64,000 nt of DNA from Diprion similis (GCF_021155765.1 NC_060105.1:2232001-2296000), one strand, 5' to 3'; counted from the stretch's first letter, positions 51,801-64,000 are shown. Notes: generated by a model not told the origin, from the letters alone. Made by a program: numbers and translations.

Positions 51801-54800
51801 AGACAAAACATGATACTTCAAAAGACATATAATAGTTGTTGAATAAAACTCAGTATTGTGCAGGAAAAATATTCTAAAACATAATCCTTGTCTTAGCCGT
51901 TTAGCCAGGTACATGTAAACCCTCGTAAGTACCTTGGGTGCAACTCGTCCCGGGAATCAAGACTCGGGAAGAGAACCGAAGACTCGACCAATTCGGACGC
52001 TGAGGCTTCGACGAAGAGCGATGGGTCCCTTAATTCCAGCCCGTTGCAAGTTCGCACCATTACTCGATGATTGTGATGGCCGCCTATACTCCGTTTGTCG
52101 ATTTGATACTGCGGCCTGCGAAAGAGACGCTGGTGAATCATGACTCCTTATTTTCATTCCAGCTCGACGTGAAGTTGACGGAAAATTATGAGCCGAGTGT
52201 CCTTATTCCGTCCAACGTCACTCGCCAAATTATTATACCTGCGCATTACAAGCAGCCTAGGAAGAACGTGAATGAAAACTCTGCGGACCCATGGAGCCAT
52301 GGTGTGAGTCTGAGGCGAGCGGAAGTGGACGTTCAACACAACGACCGTTACGCATATGCTGAAATTTGGAGAGATAAGTTTAGTCGGAGGCTTGACGAGG
52401 AACCGTTTAATAATCTAAAGTCACATATGAATCGTACCTAAATGTGTCTAGGATCATGGTGAAGAGGACAAATTTGCCGAGGAGAGGAACCACCAGGGAA
52501 GTTGGTGGAATAATCTCTGCCAGCAGCAAGAAGAACACAGTCAGTGACAGTAGAATCGAGATGGACAAACTCACCTGGAATCAGAAAGTTTGGTCAGATT
52601 ACTCGAATCGATCGTCGATTATTAGAAAATATTCGGTTCGTAACCGCATTTTGGTTTATGGGGTTCTTCGAACCTTGAGGAACTGAAATCTGAAGTCATT
52701 TTTGAGCTGCATAGCCGGCGTTTCGCGAAATCAGTAAATTTTTACGTTTTCCCCGAAAACTGTTGTCGGTAGATAAAAAATGACTTGACCATCGCGTAGA
52801 GCAGAAAATTCTACATCGAATTGCGTTCTCATATGTAGGAAACGGAGTCGGATCAAGTGATCAAGAAAAACGGAATTATTTCACAAAAATTTCCCAGATA
52901 CCGTCGATAAGGAGGATTTCTTTTTTCTGACTTTGTTAATCCGACTCCGTTTTCGACATAAGAGGACATAATTCGATGTAGAATTTTTCCCCCTACACAA
53001 TGGTCAAGTCATTTTTCATCTATCGAAAACAGTTTTTAAGGAAACTGCAAAAAACGTCAAATTTGGCCGTTTTTCCGAAACCCCGGTTATGGAGGTCAAA
53101 AATGGTCAAAAAAATCAAAATGCAGTCCCGAGCCAAATATTCTGAATTCAGAGCTATTTCGACTGGACTATACATATATTACTATATAACCCATAATGAA
53201 ATTACGAAATGGCAATTCGATTCTCGGAATCAATTAAACTCCCGATTTAAGGTCGCGGAATGGCGATCCGGGCAGTTGCAGGGTGTAGGTGTGTACATGT
53301 CGTATAATTGTCAGCGAATTGTTCAGCGTGCGGCATTGATCTCGTTTCGTCTCGACAATGTCGAGGTGTGAGGAGAATGCGACTCGTGACATTCTCCGAT
53401 CTCTCAATTCTATAGTCCCGGGTACTCGGGGCCATTGTTTTTGGGTCAAGATGGCCAATATAGGACAAAGGACGAAAGTGTGACTCAAGCATCGAGAGGT
53501 GCCTCCTCGAACCGCGTATATACAATCATCTGCCCAAGGATCGAGGCTCGGAATAGAATTTATCGCGGCGGATTCGAGAAGCCCTTTCACCCGATCATCC
53601 CTGGGATTAACCGGGTTCTATTGTCGAAACTCAATTTTAAGTTTAGAGTATTTGTCGAATTACTATACTCGTAAGCTACGGTGTTTCCTTCAATATGGTC
53701 GAATTATAAAAAAGAATTTGACATCGATCATTCAGGATTTAAAACTGCTTTAGAACGCGATTCGTAAAAAAAATTTAGCAGACTCGTTCGATTTCACTCC
53801 GCTGCACGACGAGTTATTTTACTCGGAAGATTGTTCTCTTTAACTTCGTTAATTTCTTTTAATAAGCAATTTTTCAAAATTGCTCTGTTTCTTATTTTCA
53901 TCAAGAAATAAAAAATCCACATCGAAGTTCATGTTTACGATTTCGGTCCCATCTTCTTCACATTTCTAATACAAAACCTGAAAATCCTATGAACACCCGA
54001 CATTCTACCATCTTCTGATAAATTATTTAAAAAAAAAGTATTGATTTCCAGCCGAGTAGGATCTCGTCGAAGGAGATTCCGATTGGCATTCCGCTCCTTT
54101 ACAGCTCGATTAATGTAACCCACCTTTTCCCCACTGTCGCTTGGTAAATAGAAGACTAAAACTGTCAGGAAGGATATTCCCATGCAGGGTATTATCAGGT
54201 TGACCGTATAAAACAAGGTCTTTCGCCTCATCGTTATGTTGAACGTGATGTCGAGGTAGGGCTCGTCGCAGCACGTGTAGAACTTCTCGTTCCTGCGCAA
54301 AGGACAAAATTAGAAACATTATTACGTTGGGGCGTGCCAAGGGAAAAAAAAGGTTTATTTTCTAACGGGCATCAAATTTTCGTAGAGCATTTCAAATAGA
54401 AAATCTCAGCCAAATACGAGCTCTTAATATTCATACTTAGAGGTGCCTATTTTATTTTTTCAGTTTTCCATTTAAATACGTAACGTAAAAAAATTTGAAT
54501 TTTTTTTATTTTTACAGGATTTCACGCTCTATAAAAAAAGTACTGAGATAGAATTTTCCTAACTTTAACTAATTTTTTTTACAGAGCATGAAATTTTCTA
54601 TAAGAGTCATTATTCCGATAGTTTGAAAGTCAGGTCGTTTACTTACTAGAAAAAATAATTGAAAAATTTTCCGATCTTTTCACATGTTACTTAAACAGAA
54701 AACCGAAAAAATAAAAAAAATAAAAATAGGCGTTTCTAAATACCAATATTAAGAGCTGATATTTCGCTGAGGCATTCAATCTGAGATGCTCTATCCGTTT

Positions 54801-57800
54801 TTTGACGCGCGTTTGAAATTTTCTTTTTTTATGTCTTTGATATTTACCTCACCGCCGGTACCTCCAGGATATCCCATTCAACCGACGTGTAGAACGCCGA
54901 CAAATCTACTCCGATTTCAACGACGTTACTCCCACGAATCTCGTCTATGTGCCTCAGGTCGACCTGCGAGCAGACGGACTTGCATCAGAAGGAACTTATC
55001 GTTAGTAGGTGAAAAGCTCGCGATACGCTTTTATCGCTGTTATCAAGAATCTTGGGAAATCCAAACCGCCAAACTTCTACGGCATACTCGCGTCCCTTCG
55101 ACGTTTACCAAATTCTAGGGTTCGGCAGGTCGAAGGCGACGTGCCCGAGGGCGAATGGGACGTGATTAAATCGAAGCACGTAATCATTTCTTGAGGAATT
55201 TTTCACGACCTTGGTCTACAGGGGATCATGTTCGACGGGATAAGAGGGAGCCAGGATTCCTGATCCCCCGTTGCAGGGACAGGAAGGAAGAACGAAATTC
55301 CATGATCCTCGAGTGTATAATATCTCGTCTCTGTTGTTCGACGTCGAGTTTTCAATGGCAGCCGGATTCACGTTCCTACCCTCCCGGATATAGGTATCGA
55401 GGATTTTTCATCACTGTCGATAGATGATGGAATCGGTTAATCGATGTGTTTCAATTTTCAAGGCAGAAACTGAAACGACCAAGCGAAGCTTAAAACACGG
55501 ACCTTCGGATCGAATCCCCGGGCGCGTTTTCAGTAGAAGAGATCCCGCTTTGGTCAGACGTGATGGTAATTGAACGCTCTCATCCTGTTTACCTGCCCGA
55601 GGCTTTTTCGCTTTCGATAAAGCGAATGGTAAGAGAATTAAATGGAATTAAAAAAAAAAAAAAAAGATGATATGGGAAATGGAAAATGGTGGCATAATGC
55701 AACTATACTGTATCGTTTTCATTCTCTTTGAACGACTGACTCGAAATAACTGTCCTTTTCTTAGCTTAGTTGGGGTAAAAACTTGGAAGTGTTAGTATTT
55801 CGAATGGTCGATAAGTATATCGAAATTTCAAACATGCGAAAATAAAATAACGAAAAATGAATTGTTCGAAAATCAAAATTTTATTGTGTAAAATTAGGTG
55901 TCATTTTAATCAGTTAAACCTTTTCAAAAATAAAAATTTCGAACAATTTCCCTTTTGTTATTATATTTTCGCATGGCATGTATGAAATTTCGATACATCG
56001 GCGATTCGAAATATTGATCCATCTACCCTATATACTTAAAATGTATTTTACGCAAGTAATCATAGAGTTCGATTACATGTCCAAGAATCTCTTCGATATT
56101 TTAAAGTCACGTGTATCGATGGTGAGTTGATAAAAAACGAAACAAGGATTAAAACGTTGTTCAAACGAAAAAATGCAGAATAATACCGAAGAAATTAAGA
56201 GACGCGGACTGTAGCCCGGGTGAAAAAACCGTTTCAAAATCGATATTCGTATACTTTCATCGCTACGCAGCTGTATAAATAGCCTCTGCCATGCAGGTAC
56301 ATTAAACTGTCGCTAGAGAAACGATGATTGATCGTCGCAAGGGCGACAAGAAAATTAAGCGGTGTGTTTAAAGGGATTTTTTGAGTCCGTTGACAGATAC
56401 AAGGCTCGAGTGTTTGCTGCATGATTGTTCCGATTGGTCGTATAGTAATCTGACGTACAAAGTCAGCTGTAATACCAAAACAACGTCACAGAGTAAATAT
56501 GATTTCGCATTTAAATAACGAACTGCATTTGGTGATGAATTATTTATGCATCTCTTATGTTATTCCAGGTACAAGTTGTTATATATATATTAGCAGTGAT
56601 AATTACGCCCGAGAAAAAGCAAAAAAGAGTTAAACGACTTATGCAATAAATGAAAAACTAAGTCAAACTCAAGCTGAAGGCCGGACTGAAAATTACCAGT
56701 ATGAATAAGCCGAAGGTTGTTAAAGTTTTTTTACTCAAACAGACTGACAATTAACGAAACCGACGAGCTGGACGAGGCTAAAAAATTTCCACCGTTTATT
56801 CCACGCGGAAAACTGTTTCACCCGTATTTTTTGGCGAAAGAAAAATTTAACGAAACGGTAATCAGGTTAGAAATATTCGTCATATGTATATGTATATTGT
56901 ATATATTTTTATGTCCCACGATAATCTATATACATACATATATATATTTATGTATGTATATAGATTATCGTGGAACGTCTCCGCGAAAATGAAGCTCGGA
57001 AAATACACGAGCCACTTAATTCTGGCCGATACTGAAACAGGGGGTTGGATAATAACAAAAGGGTAATCATATCGCAGACAATTAATCATTTTCGAGATGG
57101 TGTACGTGTCTGTAATATTCCTCATTATACAACGAGATTGAAAAATACGTTTTCACATTTTTTTAATAAACCACCACCTTAATCAACCCTCCTTTAAAAA
57201 ATCGGCTTTTATATTGTCCAAGCAATGCTGATTTTGGCGTTAAAAAATACGCTATTTATATAGCACATTCCTAACTATATCATACCGTGCATATTTTGAC
57301 ATGCATGCTGAGGGAAAAGAAAATATTATCGAATTATAATTTATAACGTTTATTCCCGACTCAAAAGAACGGGATAAAAGAAGCGTATTATTCCCTTTTA
57401 TTATTATTATTCCCTTCTTTTTCGGGGAAATATAAGATTTGCGGGAATTATGGAGCCGTCAAAACAATCTTCGACTTTATTCCCTTGTTACATAAAGTAT
57501 GCTGTAATGGAAACTAAGCCTCGACGTCGTGGCCGCAATCAGTTTCAACTATCCGTACTTGGCTTTACCGCGAATTGCCTCGAAACGATTCCATTCCAAG
57601 TCGTGATTATAGGCGTTAGACACGCGTTACGTCGGGTCTCGTAAATTCTTGCGCAATGTATTTAGCGCGCGCTAATTAACCCCCACCCCGCCATTCAGTT
57701 CTTATCCCCGAAGACCTTACTTAGGTCTGTTTCTCCTGGAAGGAGAGGAGGACACGGCTTCTGATCGTAGTCAATCAGTTATCGCCTGATACGGAGATGC

Positions 57801-60800
57801 ATGTGCATATCATGCATGCACGATTAGGATGTATATGATGTATACATGATGAGATATGAAGATACATCCAAAAACGTTGATGTGAAAAAATGGATCGATT
57901 ATATACCGGCAAAAGGTTGTAGGTATTGTCGGTTACGCCCTTTAGTTACGAACTTCATGAAAATTAATCCCACATGCGACCTTATAAACCGATAGGTTAG
58001 ATATTATTTTTTTTTGGGAAAATAAAAACACCAAAACGTCCTTCCAAATGTTTTTGCCTCGTTTACGAAACAAAACACAGAAATAGCGAATACTACTTAA
58101 CAAAATTTAAAAATCTGATAAATGAAAATATGTTTTTCCCAATTATAAGAACTTTTACCTTCACTTATTTTTTCAGATAATTTTATTGTAGATATATACA
58201 TGCGTTTCGAGTACTTTTGTACTACGAATTCCGGGAGAGATACGATGCAAAAGAAAAATAATAATTATATACCCTTTTATCATCAAATTCACCTTTTCGG
58301 CGCATAGATCTTTACATAGATACGTTAATATATCATATATGTATAAATAATCTTTGCGAATTTAGTTTGAGCTGACTGTGTGAGCGAAAGTCGCTAAATA
58401 CGCGATTATTATACGGATGAGGAGGTGATTCGCGAATAAGTTGCATAATATAACTTTATTCGCCGAGCTTTTTCCGCGAAACGTCGCGTTTCACCCTTAA
58501 ATATTTAACCCCCCTCTCGATGAAAATGGTGATGCGCAAAGTGTTTGTAGTGCTCTGCATGAAATTTTCATTATTATACTGGATATACCTATATAGATAC
58601 ATTTGGGGGAGTTTTATTTTTCTTCCTTCTCCTTTAAAGTATCTTCCTTTAAAAAATCCAGGGGCGGAGGGGGGGGGGGGGGGGGGAGGAGGAGATGATC
58701 TGTTCGATTACCTGAAAACCATCGTAGGTCCATGAGCCAAACTTCATTACGCACGTCTGCTCGTCGAAGGGGAAATACTCGACGTCAATTTCACAAGAGG
58801 ACTTGTAGATCGCTGGTGGTTTCCACTCAACGCGACCCGTGTAATTCAACGTTGCCTTGGTCGCTAATGTCACCTCGAAATTCCCGTCGGCGCTGGAATT
58901 GAAGAAATATTTATGCGGTAACTCGAATAACTTATATAACAATTAAAGGTATACACGTTAATTATGATAAACAAAACTGTAGTCGACGAGAAACATCGTC
59001 TGTAAAAAATTGTAGAAATCGATCGATGCTGTGAAAATTCAATTTGCATTATTGCGTGTGCGGATGGAGATTGAAAAAAGTTTAGCGCAAAGTTAATCTC
59101 CGGATGCAGGGTGTCGGCCGTTAACGCGAATTATAAGTACTTGTATACAATGTATGTATATGTGAGGTGTACATACATATATGTATACAGCATATACGTA
59201 TCACGTAGAGGCGAAGGTAATTTGAACTGTAAATAAAATTTTACGAGAGTTATAAATGTATTTATTTGCCTTTTCTCTCATCCTACGTCTGGTTATATTT
59301 TATTTTTCTCTTCGTTTAAAGTTTTATACCCACATGTACATTATAATCTACAATCTGCACGTAAAGCAAATTTTTCATTTAGCATTCAGCGATAAAAATT
59401 CCTCAAATTACATCCTGCATGAGGAGGAATACGATCGCGATTGTTTGCGGTTAAGGCTCGGGTGGAGCGACAATTTATAGATCTTCGATTAATAAACCAA
59501 ATTAATAGCAGAAAACTGGAAATCAGATAAATCGAATGAACATATCCTGTGAAAGGGTGAGAATTTTTCTAGGATATTCTGGATTGTTTAATATATTTCC
59601 TGAGCCTTAAGTATACGTTATTGTTATTATATACGTCACGTTCGTATTAAGTAAAAGTTCGTAAAAAGCCTCGACGATTAACTTTTCCCCTTGATTTTTA
59701 CACAAGTTTTATATCCTCCGTAGGTATGGATAGACAGTATTATTAACATGGTATCATGCATACACAGAAACGGAGAAATTTTCGTATGGCAACTTTGATG
59801 AAAATGATTTCGAAAATTTTCTAAGAATTTTCAAGGAAATTGGAACATTTCGCACAATTTTGTCCTAAAAATTGTTTTCCTACAAAAATGTAATTTCTTA
59901 TAAAAACTTGTAGATTTTGATGAAAATTTGTATTTTCTCAGTAAAAGGTCTGTAAGATACTACAATTTTGAACGGAAACTAACAAATTTTTTGATATTTT
60001 GGGATATCAAAAATTTTAAAGTGCCCACTTTGCCTCTCGGGGCCCATTTTGCTCTACCCTCCCCTACAATTTGATACGAAATAATGCGAGATGTTACAAT
60101 TTTTGTAATATTTGGTAATAGTAGAAATTTCCGTAGAGTAACTTACTTGTTGTACAAGACGATGTCGGGTCGCCATATGTGGTCCGACGGCACGTGCAAC
60201 ATTTCGACGCCTCCGTACTCCTTCGGGTCCCATTTGAGCTTGTAATCGTACCACGACTGAAATCACGCAACAATTTCTATCATAGGCGAAACGTGAGATG
60301 TCGAGCCTAAAACTGCGTTACTGTGAACTTTTTGGTTACGGAGCTCAAAATCGCTGGTTGAAAATCCGAGATTTTCGAGGTATGAGTGTTAAAATCAACG
60401 AATGATCAGCTTCCCGAAATTGAGATTTTCGATAAATCACCCAGTAGAATAACTGCTTCTCCGAAATTTCATTTAACCAAACGCTCTTTTATCCGAAAAA
60501 CTATATTCATTCAGTCAGCAAAATTAAAGTTCCGGAATTGAGAAATGAATAACGGCTGTTACTTCGAAAAGCCAAGAAACCAGAACAATTTTTTATACAA
60601 AATCAAATTTGAAAAGACAGGTAAGGAGCTTGATTTAAAAAGTGATCGTCATCTCGAAAAACGCGTTTTATATCATATCTCGAAAACGGCTGACTTTATG
60701 ATAAGAAACATGGAGACCTTTTCTGTAGACACATTAGATTCAATAGTGAAAGTTGAACCGCGAAGCACTCGAGCTTACGATTATGCTCTCTGTAACAATA

Positions 60801-62413
60801 ACAACAACGACGACGACCCCGACAACAACAATATAATGATAATAATTATATGATGATAATAATAATATTAACCATCGTTCCACTATGAGACATATCCGTG
60901 TCTAACGATCAGACGAAGAACTTGAAGGGTCCGATAAGTCTCGACGGCTCGAGCTTATCAGAGTAAGTTTTAATGTATGCGATCCTTTTCACGAGTTTTT
61001 GGCTATGGAGTGGGGTTAAGGGGAAGAGATTTTGCAAGACAAACGTCTAGTCCCTCGTTCAAAGTCCGCGTCCTTTTCCCAACCGTAGGATACGTTCAAG
61101 CTACCGGGTGTTTCGTCACCTCCACGTCTGCAGGACTTGTTCAACTGTAATCTATGCCCGCGGACACTGCCGTGGTCTAATATTTGCTGTTAGATGTTTG
61201 TCTAGCGGAGGCTAGAGTCTGCCCGAAAGCACTTAGGTGTCCCAGTGCAAACAGTTCGAGAAACCCGGGCCGCAAGATCGGGACAAGATATTGTAACTCC
61301 GAGAGGATATTTGTTGGCCCTCATTTTCCCGTCCCTCGATGACTCGCTAATCCGCAAGCTGCGGGCCGCAAAAGCTCGAAATTCGTTGTACTGACGATAA
61401 CGCAGTGGAAATCGTGAACTGAATAAACCACCACGACGGAAATGGTGCAGCTGAAGCTTGCAAGACAATGAAAATTCTACTTTAGATAAGCTCGGGCTCG
61501 ATTTAAGGCTGCGCTAATCCTCGTCCTGGCCGAATTCGGTGGGTGCAGGTACGCGTATATCCCAATACCCATGGCCATGTGATAATTGTGGGAGGATAAG
61601 TAAGGCTGAGGGTGTATGTCCCAAAAATATATCCGAGCTTGCAGGGGATTGTGAAAAAATTGATTACCTGTTCGACCCAGAGGTTCGTTGTCATGATTTG
61701 ATTCTTCAGGTTCTGAAAAATGAACACACGTGTTATTTGAAGCCAACGAGTCAAGGGTGGGATCGAATCGATCTTCGCCGATGACGACAGTTCGAAAGGG
61801 TTCCTGGTTCCCAGGGTTCGACAACAAAAGGGAGCCATGCTTGCAAGACGAGCGCGTCAAACTCTGAGATTAATCGTCATCAGGAATCGATTTAACAAAT
61901 TGAAATTTCCGGGGGCAGAAGGGGGCGAGAATTAGACACCAGCTTTAAAATCCCTCCTACCACATCGATCAGCTGCGAAAGCTTCAGCTTGATTTTCACC
62001 GTCAAAGCATCGGTCACGTTCACCACCGGTCGGACCAGCTTGTTGTAGTTTGAGAGGAGGTCGTCGTACAGTCGCTTCGCGTCTGGGTTTCCTGAGCATC
62101 CTGCGGGCACAAAAACGTTAAAAGCTATACCGTTGCGTTCAACGAAAAGCGGTGAAAAAATTGGGTGTCAGAGGCTGATCCAAGCTCTAACGTCGAAGCT
62201 GTTCGTGACTTCGTCTTTTTCGACACTTTAGCCACTGCGAGTTTGGTTTTGAGGTGTACAAATGGAGACACCCTCGAGACCAATTGCGGCGAAAGCTTCT
62301 GCTTCGGGTTTAAAAAAAAGGACGGCGAATCGTGTTCGACGGTACAGAGAGATATCCGAACCTGATATGAGCACCAAGACTATCCACATGATCCCCACCA
62401 GGCTCTTCATCAT
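48803..62413 (-). CDS. Nicotinic acetylcholine receptor alpha subunit, alpha2/alpha8 type
   Basis: Ligand-gated cation channel subunit of cholinergic synapses. Twelve exons in gene order: 62362-62413, 61961-62100, 61668-61712, 60147-60256, 58712-58892, 54848-54963, 54124-54292, 52438-52574, 52239-52358, 51933-52115, 50744-50963 and 48803-49000; 556 residues, in frame throughout. Exon 1 encodes a signal peptide ([17 protein letters not shown]). The Cys-loop [15 protein letters not shown] spans about 149-163. The adjacent cysteines of [10 protein letters not shown] (222-223) mark an alpha subunit able to form the principal face of the agonist site. M1, M2 ([19 protein letters not shown]), M3 and M4 are present, with a long cytoplasmic loop between M3 and M4. 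Sequons include NVTD, NYTG and NITM. From memory the M2-M3 block fits insect alpha2 or alpha8; I cannot decide without alignment. Confidence 0.93.
49047..50681. mobile_element. Candidate non-autonomous element carrying the 280-bp array
   Basis: GTTAATCACTCATCG...ATGTACAC at 49047-49074 is an imperfect reverse complement of 50653-50681 (GTGTACAC...GAGTGATTAAC). These arms bracket the tandem array almost exactly and lie inside the last intron of the receptor gene. This suggests that the array and its flanks are one unit, possibly a DNA transposon with internal repeats. No coding region inside. Confidence 0.55.
49161..50640. repeat. Tandem array with 280-base period
   Basis: The segment beginning AAGGATTACAAGAGACTTCA recurs at 49161, 49441, 49721, about 50002, 50282 and 50562, giving five full units and a partial one. 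The spacing is 280 except one of 281 caused by an extra A. Each unit is itself built of short AGATTTCA/GGATTTCAAA words of about 9-14 bases, so this is a higher-order repeat. The last copy is the most divergent. It fills most of the intron between the receptor's last two coding exons. Confidence 0.92.
52691..53109. mobile_element. Fold-back inverted-repeat element in receptor intron 7
   Basis: Two arms of about 160 bases are imperfect inverted copies. The left arm has TCATTTTTGAGCTGCATAGC, AAAAAATGACTTGACCAT, TTCTACATCGAATT and ACGGAGTCGGAT in order, and the right arm has their complements in reverse order. A spacer of about 75 bases separates the arms. No coding capacity. Confidence 0.8.
54368..54810. 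mobile_element. Fold-back inverted-repeat element in receptor intron 6
   Basis: Left-arm words TAGAGCAT, AATCTCAGCCAAATA, AGCTCTTAATATT and CGTAACGT have inverted counterparts in the right arm (AATATTAAGAGCT, TATTTCGCTGAGGC, ATGCTCTA). The element takes up about 440 of the 555 bases of the intron between exons 6 and 7. Arms are more diverged than in the element of intron 7. Confidence 0.65.
55770..56030. mobile_element. MITE, family A, second copy, in receptor intron 5
   Basis: It shares with the element at 23736-24103 the inverted blocks around GGGGTAAAAACTTGGAAG, TATTTCGAATGG and GAAATTTCAAACATGCG, including the same order and folding pattern. The outer terminal arms of the first copy are not evident here, so this copy is shorter or truncated. 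Confidence 0.65.
56916..56973. repeat. Perfect 23-bp hairpin with 12-base loop
   Basis: The arm at 56916-56938 (CCACGATAATCTATATACAT and three more bases) is exactly complementary to 56951-56973. It lies in a receptor intron among TA-rich DNA. It may be a small transposon tip, an extruded palindrome or chance growth of TA repeats, although the outer CCACGATAATC part is not simple sequence. Confidence 0.85.
58669..58686. repeat. 18-base G run next to receptor exon 5
   Basis: The run lies 26 bases beyond the exon 5 donor. On the gene's strand it is a C run preceded by CTCCTCCT. Its length is uncertain in any assembly and it could affect splicing. Confidence 0.85.
58893..60146 (-). other. Receptor intron 4
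   Basis: No exon or notable element recognised beyond AT-rich sequence and short TA repeats near 59150-59200. Confidence 0.7.
60257..61667 (-). other. Receptor intron 3
   Basis: No exon recognised. AAC/GAC trinucleotide repeats lie near 60795-60830 and ATA repeats near 60835-60870. Confidence 0.7.
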
Positions 62414-62500
62414 GTCATTGTGACGTCACGTCCGCCTCATTTCTCCGCGGTTCGGAGCTCCTCTCCTCCAACTCCGCAGACGACTCACAGTCCTTTCGTC
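62414..62500 (-). other. 5' UTR of the receptor gene, proximal part
   Basis: A strong acceptor (TCTGTTTCAG) ends at 62501, leaving 87 bases of leader before the ATG at 62413-62411. A second ATG follows directly. At least one more upstream leader exon is implied. Confidence 0.6.
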
Positions 62501-64000
62501 CTGAAACAGATTTTACGTAATTCATACACACATATTATTATAATACGCGAATATAAAGGACGAAATGAATTTTGGAAATCAGGAAACCGGAGAATCGGGG
62601 TGAGCACGACTTTCATCTTGTGGATGATATGGAATAAGAGTCCTGCAGGAGCTATTTGGTCGATATAATATTTCTTCCAAGGATTTCCCGGCTTTGTAAC
62701 ATTCGCATCTCGTAATCGCGAGATCTCTCAATTTTCCACGCGGAATTACTCGCGGTGACGATCACTCTCACTAAAATATACAAAGCTGCAAAGCTTGTGC
62801 ACAGAATCCCGTGTTTTGGTCCTGCGTAGTGCAACCCTTTCAGTCACAACAGTCACTACAGTGGCACCCATTTTCATCATTCTTTTTTTTTTTGTCACTT
62901 TTTTTTATATTCCATGCAAACACCTGAATTTTTTTCACATTTTCAGGTAAAAAAATACCCAAAACGCTTGGAATTCGTTGGTTTACGAGCAGAGGTTTTC
63001 ACCCTCCTGAGGGGTGCATATAGGTACTATTGGGGACGCACCTATTTTCGGCGTAAAATCGTACTGTCTCAAAATAAATATTCATATAAATCTCATTCGA
63101 AAACACTGTCTAAAACAATGTAGAAAATTCACTCCGTTTTCACCCCATTTTCGGGGTTGTTTTTAGTTTTATTAAATTTTTGACGTCAGATTTGCATTCA
63201 GCATCGAAATATTCATGGCAAACTTTTAACTGCACTTCCGTGACAAAAAAGAAAAAAAAAAAAAAAAAACAACCGAATTGCGTGACTGAAAGGGATAACC
63301 AAGGATCGTGTCGGCGGATCGTCGAGACACGAGAGGGGGGCGGCTTCGTTGAAAAAGCTTTAGGTTCCCCGGAGCCCCGAGGTGGGAAGTTATGCGGAGC
63401 GTCAGGTGCCTGCAACGATGCGACACCGATATCCGCAGCGACGTTACGTGAGACGGTTGCAGATCATCGTGTTGTTAGTGCAGCGGCAAGGATTTCTTGA
63501 AGCGAATCAACCTACGACACCTGAAATAAGTTTGCCGCTCCTGCTTTACCTGCAGAGTTGATATTCACCCGACAAAGGTAGCTTATCGGAAACACAAGAG
63601 TCGAGGGGCGAACGAGGAGGAGGTCCTTGTCCTTTGCTCCTCTCAAAAGGTGCTCGCTTCGGGTTGACGGTGGATCCTTAAATTCGACGAGGGTCGAGGA
63701 CCGCCGCCGGCAGCTCGAAAAGGCCAAAGGGCCGGGTAATTAGAAGGTGCGCTTTACGCAGGGCGTCTCCTAATGTGTCGTACTTGTTGCCCAGCCATCG
63801 ACCCCCTTTTCCCGCGTTTAAAAACCCGAGAATTATTTTCTCCATAGGTTTTTCACCCACATATTTATTCACATACCGATACCAGGGCGCGAAAACAACC
63901 GCGAAGTTGCTGCAGCAGAAACGGATTTACGTCCGACATAACCGTGCGCAGTGATACAGTTTCAATTTATTTCCTACTGCATTCCTGAAAGTTCAGATCT
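62501..64000. other. Upstream DNA of the receptor gene, no gene recognised
   Basis: Moderately GC-rich DNA at about 63290-63780 could include a leader exon or promoter of the receptor gene. An A run lies near 63243-63269. Open frames on both strands show no family resemblance. Confidence 0.6.

Larger units (their letters stand above)
54964..58711 (-). other. Receptor intron 5, 3.7 kb
   Basis: No exon was recognised inside it. It contains the second family A MITE, a perfect 23-base-pair hairpin, AT microsatellites near 56880-56960 and, at its right end, an 18-base G run. Confidence 0.75.

Noticed and set aside
60545-60853. 102-codon + strand frame in receptor intron 3
   Set aside because: Ends in an AAC/GAC microsatellite and has no recognisable similarity.

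Overview
The window is nuclear DNA of an insect. It has short spliced exons with GT-AG introns, AT-rich intergenic DNA full of microsatellites and small inverted-repeat transposons, a run of insect-type CYP4 cytochromes P450, and an insect alpha nicotinic acetylcholine receptor subunit. An angiomotin gene, which to my knowledge Drosophila lacks, argues against a fly. A hymenopteran is my best guess, but I cannot prove it from this sequence.

Layout. Positions 1-7209 hold no gene I can recognise. Positions 7210-31601 hold five complete CYP4 genes in a head-to-tail array on the + strand. Each has 12 exons with identical phases and almost identical exon lengths, and encodes 517-520 residues. The array grew by tandem duplication of a unit of about 10.3 kb, and its genes are mosaics: gene 3 ends like gene 1, and gene 5 begins like gene 3 but ends like gene 4. 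Several miniature inverted-repeat elements entered after duplication, so sister genes show the empty sites.

Positions 34570-40520 (- strand) carry an angiomotin gene, a Hippo-pathway and cell-junction scaffold with a PPxY motif, a central coiled coil and a possible C-terminal PDZ ligand. Its leader faces the start of a small mitochondrial-type rhodanese gene (41844-42746, +), so the two may share a promoter region. NKAP, a nuclear RNA-processing and transcription co-regulator, follows at 43440-44776 (-).

Positions 48803-62413 (-) hold a complete 12-exon alpha nicotinic receptor subunit of the alpha2/alpha8 type, 556 residues by my splice model. Its introns contain a 280-bp higher-order tandem array bracketed by inverted repeats, two long fold-back elements, and a relative of the element found in CYP4 gene 4. 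The rest (62501-64000) is upstream DNA with no gene I can support.

The neighbouring genes do not form one pathway. The P450s are a detoxification or lipid-oxidation cluster and the others are unrelated housekeeping and neuronal genes. All exon coordinates are hand-spliced: the five P450, rhodanese, NKAP and receptor models close in frame exactly, while the angiomotin model has one unresolved junction (exon 5 to exon 6).
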